64,000 nt of DNA. It comes from Pleionea sediminis (GTDB lineage Bacteria > Pseudomonadota > Gammaproteobacteria > Enterobacterales > Kangiellaceae). Positions 11,186 to 20,898 of this stretch are shown here, piece after piece. Position numbers and translations under genes: made by a program. The stretch spans positions 124,001 through 188,000 of the forward strand of contig NZ_SUNB01000001.1 in the NCBI RefSeq assembly GCF_007570825.1. Reading direction: 5' to 3'. Position 1 is the stretch's first letter. Every line of letters starts with the position of its first letter. The notes under the pieces are model-generated. The model was not told the DNA's origin and searched no databases. It saw only the letters and a program-made list of their open reading frames with translations.

Positions 11186-11965
11186 TTAGTGGTTAGAACC
11201 TTCCCATAAGTGTAGGAAAGTTTTTAAATGCTCTGCTTCTGATGAAGCAAGGTTTTCTTTCAGCAACTGGCATTCATTATCAAACATGGTGTGATCAATG
11301 TGTCCACGCATCAACTCAAATTTAAGCCAAACCAGATAGGTATTCAAAACGTCAGACTCACAATAATGACGGATACCAGAAATATCGCCAGCTATGTAAG
11401 CATCCCACACTTTTGCACCGCTCATTCCCATTTTTCCAGGAAAACCCAACATAGTTGCGATATGGTCCAATGGAGCATTGGCTCGACCGGTGTACATCGC
11501 CAGTAAATCCATAACATCGGTATGACGGGCGTGATAACGGCTAATGTAGTTATTCCATTTAAATCCTTGATCAATTTCGCCCATATCCCAATACTGCGGC
11601 GCAGCAACACCATGTTTAAGAGCCCGGTAGTGCAAAACGGGTAAATCGAACCCGCTGCCATTCCACGACACTAGTGTTGGACTAAATTTATCAATGCCAT
11701 CAAAAAATCGTTGGATAATTTCCTTTTCTGAAAAATCTTCATCACCCAAAGACCATACTTTTACTCGGTCTCTCGAACGAAACACAGCGGAAATTGCAAC
11801 AACTTGGTGCAAATAGTGCGGCAAAAACTCAGTTCCTTTCTTTTGCCGGTTTAAGTGAAACATAGCTTCTGCAGTATCAGCGTCATCCAAATCCTGTAAC
11901 TCAAAAATTTGTCGGCCAGCTTCCACATCGGGTACTGTTTCAATATCAAAGACAAAAACATTCAT
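11186..11965 (-). CDS. 3'-5' exonuclease, PolB exonuclease-like (DNA_pol_B_exo2 family)
   Basis: A 259-residue stand-alone exonuclease of the DEDD superfamily, related to the proofreading domain of family B DNA polymerases. Exo I is FVFDIETVPD at residues 4-13. The middle motif includes LVSWNGSGFDLPVLHYRAL, with the metal-binding Asp. Exo III is YCESDVLNTYLV, the DEDDy type. There is no polymerase domain, so it is not a truncated polymerase. It starts 25 bases upstream of rlmD on the same strand and probably shares its transcript. Its biological role is not established; proofreading or repair is only a guess. Confidence 0.85.
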   Translation of the reverse strand: MNVFVFDIETVPDVEAGRQIFELQDLDDADTAEAMFHLNRQKKGTEFLPHYLHQVVAISAVFRSRDRVKVWSLGDEDFSEKEIIQRFFDGIDKFSPTLVSWNGSGFDLPVLHYRALKHGVAAPQYWDMGEIDQGFKWNNYISRYHARHTDVMDLLAMYTGRANAPLDHIATMLGFPGKMGMSGAKVWDAYIAGDISGIRHYCESDVLNTYLVWLKFELMRGHIDHTMFDNECQLLKENLASSEAEHLKTFLHLWEGSNH

Positions 11966-12122
11966 AAACGATCATCTTGGTAGAAATTCATTACATTATT
12001 TCTTATTTTCAATAGCTTAGTTTATCATTAGATTAGCGGGAGGCATTGTACCGTTATGTGGCGGTAGTCACCAGCGAGCAACCAAAGATAAGCAAGAATC
12101 CAATGTTATATAGGAATCTCAA

Positions 12123-13097
12123 TTGCAAATAAAAACTATCACTTTCAAAAGCTTAGTATTATTTTTCATTGCGATCATAACTGCGCTATCACATGCTCGA
12201 CAAGATGATGTGAATGTTCCAAAAGTCGTGTTTGTTTTAGACAATCAAACAGGCAATTACTTACCCATACTAAAAGGATTCCGTGAGTATTCACGAAAGC
12301 ATGTCGGCAGACTGATTCGTATTGATATGGTTAATAATGATAACCAAACACCTGCATTTATTAGTGAACAATTGGCTGGCGACTACGATGTCGTTGTTAC
12401 ACTTGGCGAAAAATCGACACGCGATGTCTTGCGCACCCACACCAACCTCCCCATTTTTGCCCTCAAAGTCGATCAATCGGTATTAAGAGCCTTAAACAAA
12501 TCGGCACACTCCAAAGCCAAACTTGTTACCGGAATTTTTAGAGATCAGCCTTTCTCTCGATATGCGGCACTAATTCAACAATCGATGCCAAAATACAAGC
12601 GCGTCGGAATTTTACTCAGCCAGAAAACAAAAACGCTCAAACCGCAATTTGACGAGGTTATGCGCCAATATAACCTGACACCGGTCGTTAACATTGTAAG
12701 AGAGAACGATTTGCCACAACGAGTATTGGAAAGACTGGCACAAAAATCCGATGTAATTATCGCTATTTTTGATGACAACATTTACTCGCAAACCAATATC
12801 AAAAGCCATCTTTTAACGGCTTTTCGTCATCAAATACCTGTTATAGGTGTGACACGTAACTATACTGAAATCGGGGCGATAGCCTCCCTTTATACTGATA
12901 ATTTTGAGTTGGGCCAACAAGCCGCAAAGCATATATTGAAAATGGTGGATGAAAAAATTGATGATATGCCTCCTTTGTATCCTGAAAGCTTTGCTCTCAG
13001 ACTCAATTACAATGTGATGCGTTCTTTCGATTTGAGCGATATTGATCAAACGCAACTTCGTAAAATAATTAAAACGACTACTGAAGGAAATGAGTAA
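12123..13097 (+). CDS. ABC-type substrate-binding protein, ABC_sub_bind family, paired with barA
   Basis: A 324-residue exported protein of the periplasmic binding fold seen in the ABC_sub_bind (TrpX-like) family. The signal peptide covers about residues 1-25 (LVLFFIAIITALSHA). Two lobes follow: KVVFVLDNQTGNYLPILKGF and later KRVGILLSQKTKTL and IPVIGVTRNYTEIGA. The start is TTG at 12123: AGGA sits 7 bases before it and no in-frame ATG occurs until far inside the mature protein. There is no permease or ATPase beside it. Instead the hybrid kinase barA begins 6 bases later, so it probably delivers a ligand signal to that sensor rather than feeding a transporter. The ligand is unknown. Confidence 0.8.
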   Translation: MQIKTITFKSLVLFFIAIITALSHARQDDVNVPKVVFVLDNQTGNYLPILKGFREYSRKHVGRLIRIDMVNNDNQTPAFISEQLAGDYDVVVTLGEKSTRDVLRTHTNLPIFALKVDQSVLRALNKSAHSKAKLVTGIFRDQPFSRYAALIQQSMPKYKRVGILLSQKTKTLKPQFDEVMRQYNLTPVVNIVRENDLPQRVLERLAQKSDVIIAIFDDNIYSQTNIKSHLLTAFRHQIPVIGVTRNYTEIGAIASLYTDNFELGQQAAKHILKMVDEKIDDMPPLYPESFALRLNYNVMRSFDLSDIDQTQLRKIIKTTTEGNE

Positions 13098-13103
13098 TTA
13101 ATC

Positions 13104-15905
13104 ATGTTTGACTGGGGGATTCGAACTCGCGTTTTAGTTTTGGCTCTTGTGCCAACAGGACTTATTGCCATCGTCATGGGCGTTTATTTTATAGGCGCAC
13201 GAGTACATGATCTTAAAAGTACTCAGATTGATCGTGGACTCACCGTCGCTCGAAATCTGGCTTACGCCAGCGAATATGGCGTCAACATTGCTAATTACCC
13301 TATCGTTAAACGCTTAATCGATCTTGCCCAAGACGGCGATGAAGATATCACAGCAATCGTTATTTACGACAAATACAATCGTCCATTTTCCTCGGCAGGT
13401 GCAAGAAAACAGACAGAACGGCTGCAAGTAGATTCTGGCGAAATACCAACGGTGGAACAGTGGCATGAAATCGACTCGGGTGTTGTTATACGAGCACCCA
13501 TTTATAGTGAACCCTCCGTCGTCGATGAAATGCAACCACTCAATCGATCACGCGAACCAATCATTGGTTATGTTGCGGTTCACATGACAAAAGATTTTTC
13601 TTCCGTCCGCCAATACGAAACAATCATCGCGTCGGTTGTTATTCTTATTATTGGATTATCACTAGGCGGCTTTCTAGCTTTGAGAATGGCAAGAACCGTT
13701 ACCACCCCAATTATTCAGTTGGCCCATGCTGTTAACCGAATAAAAGAAGGGAAACTCAATACTCGCGTTGAAGGCAAATCAACTGGAGAATTAAGTACTT
13801 TAATTAACGGCGTCAATGATATGGCCTCATCTCTTTATGAAGCGAGAGAAGAGATGCAACAAGCCATCGAACAAGCCACTTCAGATTTAAGCCAAACACT
13901 CGAAACTTTGGAAGTACAAAACGTTGAGCTCGATTTAGCGCGAAAACAAGCACTTGAAGCCAGTCGTGTTAAGTCAGAGTTTTTGGCTAATATGAGTCAT
14001 GAAATTCGTACGCCAATGAATGGTGTTATTGGATTTACCAACCTGTTGTTACGTACCAACATGGACGATAAACAACGTGAGTTTTTATTTACCATTCATA
14101 AATCAGCAAATAACCTATTATCCATCATCGATGACATTCTCGACTTCTCAAAAATTGAAGCTGGAAAAATGGAACTGGATGAAACGGCTCTTGATATTCG
14201 CGAATGTGTAGACGACGTTTTAAGCTTAATCGCACCGCTAGCTCAAGAGAAAAATCTTGAGATTGCAACGCTAGTCTACTCCGATGTACCTACGACTATT
14301 TTAGGCGATCAGGTCCGTATTAAACAGGTGTTAACCAATCTAGTAAACAATGCGGTTAAGTTTACAGAAAAAGGCTCTATCGTTGTTCGCGTAATGCTTG
14401 AGGAGGAAGATGAGCAACAAGTGAATCTCAAGTTTAATATCAGCGATACCGGTATTGGTATGTCGCCGGAACAACAGGATGTTTTATTCCAAGCATTCAG
14501 TCAGGCTGATACAACCACGACTCGCCGCTTCGGTGGTACAGGACTCGGTTTGGTAATATCGAAAAAGCTCGTTGAAAAAATGGGTGGTAAAATTGGCCTC
14601 GATAGTAAAGTCAATGAAGGTTCAAACTTCTGGTTCAACATTAAAGTCAATCGAGACTTTGATACGCTCATTGAAGAAGATAAAAAAATAAATCTACTTG
14701 AAGACAAACGAGTCATATTCTTTGAGCCCCTAGAAACCACACGTTTATCCATCAAACACATGCTCGAACGTTGGTCTTTACAGTCAAGAGGAACAGGAAA
14801 CATCGATGAGTTTATTCGTAAAGTAAAACATGCGTCAGAAACACGTAAAACCATCCATTATTTAATTATGGACTGCAGTGAATATGAGAATTATATCGAA
14901 CAAGTAAAGCTGGTTATGTCGCTCGCCCACAATCAACTCGATTGCGCTGTTATTGCCGTGACGGCAAGTCCAGACAGTCAAAAACACAGTCAGCTCATTA
15001 GCTTGGGGGCACATGAGTGCATCAGTCGCCCAATAGCTCATCGACAACTTGAAAATACTTTGCATGAATTGATGGATAAGAAAAATCGAGAACAACTCAG
15101 CGCCGAGAAAGTTGAAGAAGTAGATTCTCCATTCGAAGAATTAAATATTCTTGCCGTTGACGATAATGATGCAAATTTAAAACTCATAACCGTATTTCTC
15201 GAAGACTTCCAGGTTAATGTTGAAACAGCAACTAACGGACTGGAAGCGGTTAATAAAGCTTCAGAACAACCCTTCGATTTGATCTTTATGGACATTCAAA
15301 TGCCCGAAATGGATGGCGTAGAAGCTACCCGAAAAATTCGTCGTTCAAGGCTGAATCAACGCACTCCAATTATCGCATTAACGGCTCATGCAATGATGGG
15401 CGAAAAAGAAAAGTTACTTTCGGAAGGCATGAACGATTACCTAACAAAACCGATAGGCCTAGAACAAGTCGAAGAAACACTTATGAAGTGGACACACTCT
15501 CGTCCAGACCAATCACTGAAAAAGAAAAGCACTAAAGAAAAAAGTGACCGAAAAGAAAAATCTGAGAGCTCATCAATCGACTGGGAATTGAGCGTAAAAA
15601 TGGCCGGAGGTAAGGAGGAATTGGCCAAAGACATGATTAAAATGTTAATCGAACATATTCCTGAGGCGAGAGACGAAATTATAGAATCCTACGAGAGTAA
15701 AGATCTCGAAAACTTACTTAAACGCGTACATAAGTTTCATGGTGCCACTTGCTATGTCGGAGTACCACAATTAAGACAACTGGCAAACCAATATGAAACG
15801 GAGCTAAAACAAGAAGGAATTAATTCAAAAGTCGATACCTTGCATCAGCAACTCATTGATGAAATGAAAGAGGTAATCGAAGCTTTTGAAGCAGAACCCA
15901 CTTAA
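13104..15905 (+). CDS. barA: Hybrid sensor histidine kinase BarA/GacS
   Basis: BarA (GacS) is the membrane sensor that phosphorylates UvrY/GacA, which controls the Csr/Rsm small RNAs. The 933 residues contain TM1 (about 7-30), a periplasmic sensor region (31-172), TM2 (173-197), HAMP and a coiled coil (to about 290). The HisKA domain has His299 in [11 protein letters not shown], and the ATPase domain has [10 protein letters not shown] and DTGIGM. A degenerate receiver (about 540-660) precedes a true receiver with Asp730 ([11 protein letters not shown]) and a C-terminal HPt domain with His876 ([12 protein letters not shown]). It lies 6 bases after a binding-protein gene and is probably co-transcribed with it. 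The response regulator gene is not in the window. Confidence 0.93.
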   Translation: MFDWGIRTRVLVLALVPTGLIAIVMGVYFIGARVHDLKSTQIDRGLTVARNLAYASEYGVNIANYPIVKRLIDLAQDGDEDITAIVIYDKYNRPFSSAGARKQTERLQVDSGEIPTVEQWHEIDSGVVIRAPIYSEPSVVDEMQPLNRSREPIIGYVAVHMTKDFSSVRQYETIIASVVILIIGLSLGGFLALRMARTVTTPIIQLAHAVNRIKEGKLNTRVEGKSTGELSTLINGVNDMASSLYEAREEMQQAIEQATSDLSQTLETLEVQNVELDLARKQALEASRVKSEFLANMSHEIRTPMNGVIGFTNLLLRTNMDDKQREFLFTIHKSANNLLSIIDDILDFSKIEAGKMELDETALDIRECVDDVLSLIAPLAQEKNLEIATLVYSDVPTTILGDQVRIKQVLTNLVNNAVKFTEKGSIVVRVMLEEEDEQQVNLKFNISDTGIGMSPEQQDVLFQAFSQADTTTTRRFGGTGLGLVISKKLVEKMGGKIGLDSKVNEGSNFWFNIKVNRDFDTLIEEDKKINLLEDKRVIFFEPLETTRLSIKHMLERWSLQSRGTGNIDEFIRKVKHASETRKTIHYLIMDCSEYENYIEQVKLVMSLAHNQLDCAVIAVTASPDSQKHSQLISLGAHECISRPIAHRQLENTLHELMDKKNREQLSAEKVEEVDSPFEELNILAVDDNDANLKLITVFLEDFQVNVETATNGLEAVNKASEQPFDLIFMDIQMPEMDGVEATRKIRRSRLNQRTPIIALTAHAMMGEKEKLLSEGMNDYLTKPIGLEQVEETLMKWTHSRPDQSLKKKSTKEKSDRKEKSESSSIDWELSVKMAGGKEELAKDMIKMLIEHIPEARDEIIESYESKDLENLLKRVHKFHGATCYVGVPQLRQLANQYETELKQEGINSKVDTLHQQLIDEMKEVIEAFEAEPT

Positions 15906-15973
15906 TTTTTTTCTCCCCATTAGCTTTTCATAAAAGCTCATATAAAAAATTTTATTTCGGTTTTTGAGAAATA

Positions 15974-16017
15974 GAAACGTCACACATCTTATAAAATGAC
16001 TGATATTGTGACGTTTC
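15974..16017. repeat. Perfect 11-bp inverted repeat downstream of barA
   Basis: GAAACGTCACA (15974-15984) and TGTGACGTTTC (16007-16017) are exact inverted copies with a 22-base spacer, lying between the convergent barA and DUF6174 genes. There is no strong T-run on either side, so it is not a textbook terminator. It may form a 3'-end hairpin for either mRNA. Confidence 0.6.
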
Positions 16018-16089
16018 ATTGGCTCTTTGGGATGTTGCTCTATTAAATTCTATTTCTAAACTCTGTGCAAAAAGAGTCATCCTTACTCA

Positions 16090-16533
16090 CTACTGAAAAT
16101 CCCACAAACGATACGCTACCCAATTATCCGCCTCCTTTTTCACATCATAATCGATGACTTCTGGATAACCATAATCCTTATTGTAAGTGATCTGTAACTT
16201 TCCTTTATTTTCATCAATAAAGCCTCCAGCTAAATCAAAGATATCAGTAATTGTGTAAAGGTTCGACAACTCCTGTTCATTTAAATATAAACCGCTATTT
16301 AAGTAGAAAGCCCCCGTTATATCTCCATTCACAACCGAAACAACAACATCATCTTCCCAATAACAGAAACAAGACACTCGATAAGTAAAGCGATAACTGG
16401 AAATGTCTTGGCTTTCCCAAAGACTTTTGTTTTCCTCCAGCTTAGCTTTTTGAAAAGTATTGGCTATATCCCCATCACCATCACATGACGATAAGAAAAC
16501 CATGAATATTATTATCATTGATATCTTTTTCAA
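16090..16533 (-). CDS. DUF6174 family putative lipoprotein
   Basis: A 147-residue protein with a lipoprotein signal (MVFLSSC, Cys17). The mature part matches the DUF6174 pattern: W...ISSYRFTYRVSCFCYW, with closely spaced cysteines, then VNGDI and a C-terminal GYPEVIDYD repeat-like stretch. The start is TTG at 16533, supported by AAGGAG 8 bases upstream and by the Lys-Lys signal-peptide start; an in-frame ATG at 16518 is less good. It stands alone between barA and the MarR-GNAT gene. No function is known for the family, so none is assigned. Confidence 0.75.
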   Translation of the reverse strand: MKKISMIIIFMVFLSSCDGDGDIANTFQKAKLEENKSLWESQDISSYRFTYRVSCFCYWEDDVVVSVVNGDITGAFYLNSGLYLNEQELSNLYTITDIFDLAGGFIDENKGKLQITYNKDYGYPEVIDYDVKKEADNWVAYRLWDFQ

Positions 16534-16891
16534 AACGTCTTCTCCTTACTTAAACTAAAGTTTGGTCATTATTGCGCTATATAATTTAAATGTCGTATTC
16601 ATTACAGTGTATTACGGAGGCTTATACCGGCATCTAAAATTCATTAGCGAGATTTTCAAAACGAATTTACTGACACGAAAGAGTAGATAAATTTTGTCTA
16701 TTGTTAAGCTAAACTACTGTAGGAAAGTCCTATTGGATTACAGTCTCAGTCTTAGAGAAAGAATGTTTTATTAATGCTATCAATGTCGAAAGGGAATATA
16801 TCATAAAAGTAAATTAGCAACCGCTATTTATAAGTTCACATCCTGGTGCCTGCTTATAAAATGTATTTAATTGATGCTTGTATCTCTTTCT
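16534..16891. other. AT-rich intergenic region without a recognisable gene
   Basis: A 358-base AT-rich gap between two minus-strand genes. Apart from the Shine-Dalgarno site of the DUF6174 gene at its left end, I found no hairpin with a T-run, no tRNA and no credible reading frame. The promoter of the DUF6174 gene must lie here. Confidence 0.5.
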
Positions 16892-17863
16892 TTAACTTTC
16901 ACTAGTCACAATTTCTGGTTGGTATTCCATATAAACATCCGCTCTCTGGTAATGAGTTTCATTACCTGGCTTTCTCCTATGAATAAATCCAACGGACTCA
17001 TACATTCCAATTGCCGCCTTTAATTTGCTATTGGACTCCAGAAATAGAATCGAATAGTCCGATTTATTAAAAAGTTCGATTGCTTGGCTCAGCAGTTTTC
17101 TACCAATTCCTAATCCTTGATAACCTTCGGTAACGGCCATTTTCGACAATTCAAGTCGATCATCACTATCACAAATTAATGCAACGGTTCCTACGGGTTT
17201 CTCATTAACCAGAGCAATAAAAATATGTCCACCAGGATTAATAATATACTCTTCTGGATGTGACAGTACTTTTTCATCAACCTCCTCAACATAAAAGTAT
17301 TTTTCCAGCCACTCAACATTTAAGGCTTTAAATATATCTCTATAGCTCTCATTAAAATCCACAATTTTTATATTATTTGACTTAACCTTCGATAACTCTG
17401 CAATAACCCGGGAATGCAGTGGTTGATTTACCTGCTCATCTTCAAATGATGAAAGCAATTGAATTAAATCTTGGCCTTGCTCATTCAACATTACGTTTAA
17501 CTGACGACGAATTTGGTGGAAAATAGGTTCGAGTTTGTCTAAATACTCATATCCTTTGGGAGTTAGATTAACAAGTCGACGACGCTCATCAGCAGGATCA
17601 ATTGAGTCAAAAACAAGATCATGTTCCATTAACTTTTTAGTCATTTGACTTATGGCAGAATGTGATTGTCCCAACTTTTCAGCGAGTACCGTAATAGGTA
17701 GTTGGCCAGAATCTTTAATTAGAATTAAACATGGGACGCTTCTTGCTGGCATTTCAAGCTTTTGATTCGAATAAATTTCATCGACTTCACGATATAAAAG
17801 GTCGCTGATTTTGCGTAAATAGCTGCCAAGAGTAAGAATTCCATAATCTTTTATTTGAGTCAT
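16892..17863 (-). CDS. Fused MarR-type regulator / GNAT N-acetyltransferase
   Basis: A single chain joins a MarR winged-helix DNA-binding domain (about 1-140: LPITVLAEKLGQSHSAISQMTKKL, then the wing DPADERRRLVNLTPKG) to a GNAT acetyltransferase (about 160-320: LSKMAVTEGYQGLGIGRKLL is the acetyl-CoA-binding loop). Such bifunctional proteins are known, but their substrates are mostly undefined. The ATG at 17863 was chosen; an in-frame TTG lies four codons upstream. A terminator separates it from the NatAB operon on the same strand, so it has its own promoter. It may regulate itself or neighbouring transport genes. Confidence 0.85.
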   Translation of the reverse strand: MTQIKDYGILTLGSYLRKISDLLYREVDEIYSNQKLEMPARSVPCLILIKDSGQLPITVLAEKLGQSHSAISQMTKKLMEHDLVFDSIDPADERRRLVNLTPKGYEYLDKLEPIFHQIRRQLNVMLNEQGQDLIQLLSSFEDEQVNQPLHSRVIAELSKVKSNNIKIVDFNESYRDIFKALNVEWLEKYFYVEEVDEKVLSHPEEYIINPGGHIFIALVNEKPVGTVALICDSDDRLELSKMAVTEGYQGLGIGRKLLSQAIELFNKSDYSILFLESNSKLKAAIGMYESVGFIHRRKPGNETHYQRADVYMEYQPEIVTSES

Positions 17864-17945
17864 CGCATTACACAATATTCGTTACTAATTACGTAAGTTA
17901 ATACATTTATACCATGCCATGATATTTATCAAGAATAACAAGCAC

Positions 17946-17969
17946 AAAAAAGGCGGCTCAAAGCCGCCT
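17946..17969 (-). terminator. Rho-independent terminator after the NatAB operon
   Basis: AGGCGGCT and AGCCGCCT pair around a 3-base loop (17951-17969). On the minus strand the stem is followed by six T residues. It ends the natA-natB transcript before the MarR-GNAT gene. Confidence 0.88.
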
Positions 17970-17990
17970 GATATCCTAACTACTTAACGA

Positions 17991-19205
17991 CTAACTTCGA
18001 AATAACACTGATTCTCGATTAAACCATAAGTTACAAAAGTACAGCAAAATGCCTGCCATAATCGTTGTCGATAAAAATATAATTCCCATCATACCGTAAT
18101 CTATAGTCCCTTTAACGATTTCTTTGATTGCCAAAGCGACATTCGTCAATGGTACCCACGCCCAAGTATTATCAAGTTGCACACCAGGTAAAATTGAAAA
18201 AATAATAGGTATGAATGAAAACATCATTATCGGTGACATGTAATTTTGTGCTTCCTTAAAGTTTTTTGCATAAATGGACGCACATAAAAGCAATGATGCA
18301 AAAATTGCAGCCACAGGTGCCAACATGAGAAAGACTAATAACACATCAGATAACGCAATTATTTGGGTTAATTTATCCAGGACACCAATAGCAAGAACAT
18401 TTAGCGCAATCAGACTCCAAATGACTAAACTTGCTAACGTTAAAAACACAGTCAGAAATCCGGTCGAAAAAATAACTAAAAACTTGGACAATACAATTTG
18501 CGTTCGACTAACAGGAGTAAGTAATAATGTTTCTAAAGTGCCGCGTTCTTTTTCACCGACACCAAGATCTAAAGCGGGATACATTGCTCCAGTTAAAATC
18601 AAGATCATCAAAACATAAGGCAACAAACCACCTATTTTTTCACCTATATCTTCTCGGTTATCCGCTGTATTTACTCGCTTGATATCAATGGGATTCATAA
18701 GACCGCTCAATTGATCCTTCGATATATTAAACTTTGCTAAAAGCTGCCCTTGATGCTTTTCATTCAAGACATCAATCGCCGATTTTACACGTTGGTAAAT
18801 CTTATTGGTTACCGAAGCATTGTTAAAATGCAACTCAACAGTCGCTTGCTTGCCCTGAGCTAAATTAGAAAGTCCCTGTTTTGGTAATATAAGTGCAAAC
18901 TTGAACTCCCCACTTTGAACTTTAGCTTTAATATCATCGGCCGTAAGAGTATCGATATCATCAACACTCATATGTTTAAATTTATCTTGCTTTTCCAGCT
19001 CTTTGACAATATCAGGCATGGCATCAGCATTTTGAATAATATAAGTGAGCTCTTCGTTTTGTGCTTTTTTATTTACTTTATCAGCAACGAAAATTACGCC
19101 TCCGAATATCGCGGGCATTATGATAGTTGGTAATAAAATAGCGAATATGAGAGTTCTTCTGTCTCTCACCAATTCCAAAAATTCTTTTTTATATATTTCC
19201 CACAT
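17991..19205 (-). CDS. natB: NatB-type ABC-2 permease (sodium/small-molecule efflux)
   Basis: This is a 404-residue ABC-2 family membrane permease resembling NatB. One transmembrane helix lies near the N-terminus (LIFAILLPTIIMPAIFGGVIFVA). A large extracytoplasmic domain (about 45-190) follows, then five or six helices from about 195 onward, including the amphipathic ERGTLETLLLTPVSR motif common to ABC-2 exporters. It starts one base after the natA stop and forms a two-gene exporter with it. Sodium efflux is the classical role of the family; the true substrate here is inference. Confidence 0.82.
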   Translation of the reverse strand: MWEIYKKEFLELVRDRRTLIFAILLPTIIMPAIFGGVIFVADKVNKKAQNEELTYIIQNADAMPDIVKELEKQDKFKHMSVDDIDTLTADDIKAKVQSGEFKFALILPKQGLSNLAQGKQATVELHFNNASVTNKIYQRVKSAIDVLNEKHQGQLLAKFNISKDQLSGLMNPIDIKRVNTADNREDIGEKIGGLLPYVLMILILTGAMYPALDLGVGEKERGTLETLLLTPVSRTQIVLSKFLVIFSTGFLTVFLTLASLVIWSLIALNVLAIGVLDKLTQIIALSDVLLVFLMLAPVAAIFASLLLCASIYAKNFKEAQNYMSPIMMFSFIPIIFSILPGVQLDNTWAWVPLTNVALAIKEIVKGTIDYGMMGIIFLSTTIMAGILLYFCNLWFNRESVLFRS

Positions 19206-19206
19206 T

Positions 19207-20049
19207 TCAAACTTCCCCCATCAATTCTTTTTGTTGTTTAGCAGGCGTTTGATGCTCTTCACCACTCGATACAAGCGCCAAAAAGGAAGAATAAAGGTCT
19301 TTCCCTCCACCTTTTGCACGAAACTCATCCACGGTTCCAGAAAACTGCGTTATTCCCTTATCGATTAAAGTTACGTGATCACATACAGATTCCACTTCGT
19401 GCAAATGATGAGTGGAGAAAATCACGGAAACATCACTGCCTCGATAGGAATCTATAAAATCAACAATCGTTTTTGCGCTGATAACATCCAGGCCTGTTGT
19501 AGGCTCATCAAGAATAAGAACTTTGGGATCATGAATTACGGTTCGAGCAATATTCGCCCGTTGCCCCATACCAGTAGATAAATCCTCGGCTTTCTTATTC
19601 TCAAATAAGTGAATATTCAAGAGATCGAAAATCTTATCGATTTTATCTTCTAACTGTGGACCTGACATTCCGTGCAATTTACCAAAATACCTAACATTCT
19701 CTCTTACCGTCAAACGTCGGTATAAGCTGGTTTTACCAGATAAAAAACCTATTTGTTTGCGCATTAACAGGGGTTTATCAATCACATTTTGCCCGTCAAT
19801 AACAATAGTCCCTTTCGTTGGCGTCAATGCGGTTGAAAGCATTCGCAAGGTTGTCGTTTTGCCGGCACCATTAGGCCCTAAAAGCCCTAACACTTTACCC
19901 GGTTCACACTTAAAGTGAACATTACGAACAGCATGAAATTGACGCTCATCTTCTCGAGGATCGACCTCAACCTGAGCTTTTTTCTTTTTCTCTTTTAAAG
20001 CTACTTTGTCGTACTGAAACGACTTGGCTAAATTTTGTACTTCAATCAT
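19207..20049 (-). CDS. natA: NatA-type ABC transporter ATP-binding protein
   Basis: The 280-residue ATPase partner of the downstream permease. Walker A is GPNGAGKTT, the ABC signature is LSTGMGQR, Walker B is VLILDEPTTGLD and the switch His is in STHHLHEVE. An insertion rich in Lys and acidic residues at about 20-38 (KEKKKKAQVEVDPRED) is typical of NatA-like proteins. A good Shine-Dalgarno site (GGGAG) precedes the ATG. It is divergent from the YIP1-MacAB operon across about 140 bases. Confidence 0.88.
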   Translation of the reverse strand: MIEVQNLAKSFQYDKVALKEKKKKAQVEVDPREDERQFHAVRNVHFKCEPGKVLGLLGPNGAGKTTTLRMLSTALTPTKGTIVIDGQNVIDKPLLMRKQIGFLSGKTSLYRRLTVRENVRYFGKLHGMSGPQLEDKIDKIFDLLNIHLFENKKAEDLSTGMGQRANIARTVIHDPKVLILDEPTTGLDVISAKTIVDFIDSYRGSDVSVIFSTHHLHEVESVCDHVTLIDKGITQFSGTVDEFRAKGGGKDLYSSFLALVSSGEEHQTPAKQQKELMGEV

Positions 20050-20187
20050 AAAAACTCTCCCTTTTTGGAATAACTCAATGAGTCAAACGTTATGATAAAT
20101 ACTTACAGATCATGTTATATTTCGATGTAATAAAAAAGTTGATATCACTACTAACAAGGCAGATTTACTGGATTAATGGGAGTAACT

Positions 20188-20898
20188 ATGGACAAAAATG
20201 CAGGATTAATGACCACTGTCGGTCAAATTTTTACGTCTCCAACTCAAGCTTTCGAGTCGATAAAAACTCAAGGAAGGGCCTGGTTTCCTTTAATCACTAT
20301 AATACTTTCAACGATACTCCTAATGTATTTCTACTTTTCATCAGTTGATTTTCAATGGTTTATTGAACGAACAGTTGAGATTAGTGACAAAGACTTAAGC
20401 TCTGCTCAAAAGGAACAAGCCATCAACCTATACTTATCAATTGGCAAAGATAAAATGATGTATGGAATGGTAGGATCGATGGTGATATTTTTACCCTTAC
20501 TCTTTTGTCTTTTTGCCTTGTACTTCTTAATCGTTTCAAACATTCGCAATGATAACCTGAGATTTGGCGACGCATTTAACATTGCTTGTTGGTCAAACCT
20601 TGTTAGCCTCGTTCCTACCTTGGTTGGATTTGCTCATATTGCCATTTCTGATAGTAGCCAAATTTCCCAAACGCTATTAAAAGGCCTTAATATTAACGAC
20701 TTATTGTTCAATATAGCACCAGACAATATTTGGTACAGTTTTATGACCAATTTTGACCTTAGCTATATCTGGATATCAATTATATCCGGACTGGGCTACA
20801 AAGTTTATGCAAAAACTTCATTAACTACCGGAATCATAATTGGATTTATCCCTTTTATTCTGATTAATGGAGTCTGGGCTCTCATCATACTGTTATGA
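20188..20898 (+). CDS. YIP1 family membrane protein
   Basis: A 236-residue integral membrane protein of the Yip1 family. It begins with GQIFTSPTQAFESIKTQGR, the family's amphipathic start, followed by about five hydrophobic helices (for example WFPLITIILSTILLMYFYF and MVGSMVIFLPLLFCLFALYFLIV). The ATG at 20188 is preferred since GGGAG lies 5 bases upstream; an ATG four codons earlier is in frame. Its stop overlaps the start of the MacA-like gene (ATGA), so it is part of that export operon. No biochemical function is known. Confidence 0.83.
   Translation: MDKNAGLMTTVGQIFTSPTQAFESIKTQGRAWFPLITIILSTILLMYFYFSSVDFQWFIERTVEISDKDLSSAQKEQAINLYLSIGKDKMMYGMVGSMVIFLPLLFCLFALYFLIVSNIRNDNLRFGDAFNIACWSNLVSLVPTLVGFAHIAISDSSQISQTLLKGLNINDLLFNIAPDNIWYSFMTNFDLSYIWISIISGLGYKVYAKTSLTTGIIIGFIPFILINGVWALIILL

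Noticed and set aside
17884-17902. TTACGTAA palindrome before the MarR-GNAT gene as an operator
   Set aside because: Only 8 bases are symmetric and no second copy was seen at the neighbouring operons.
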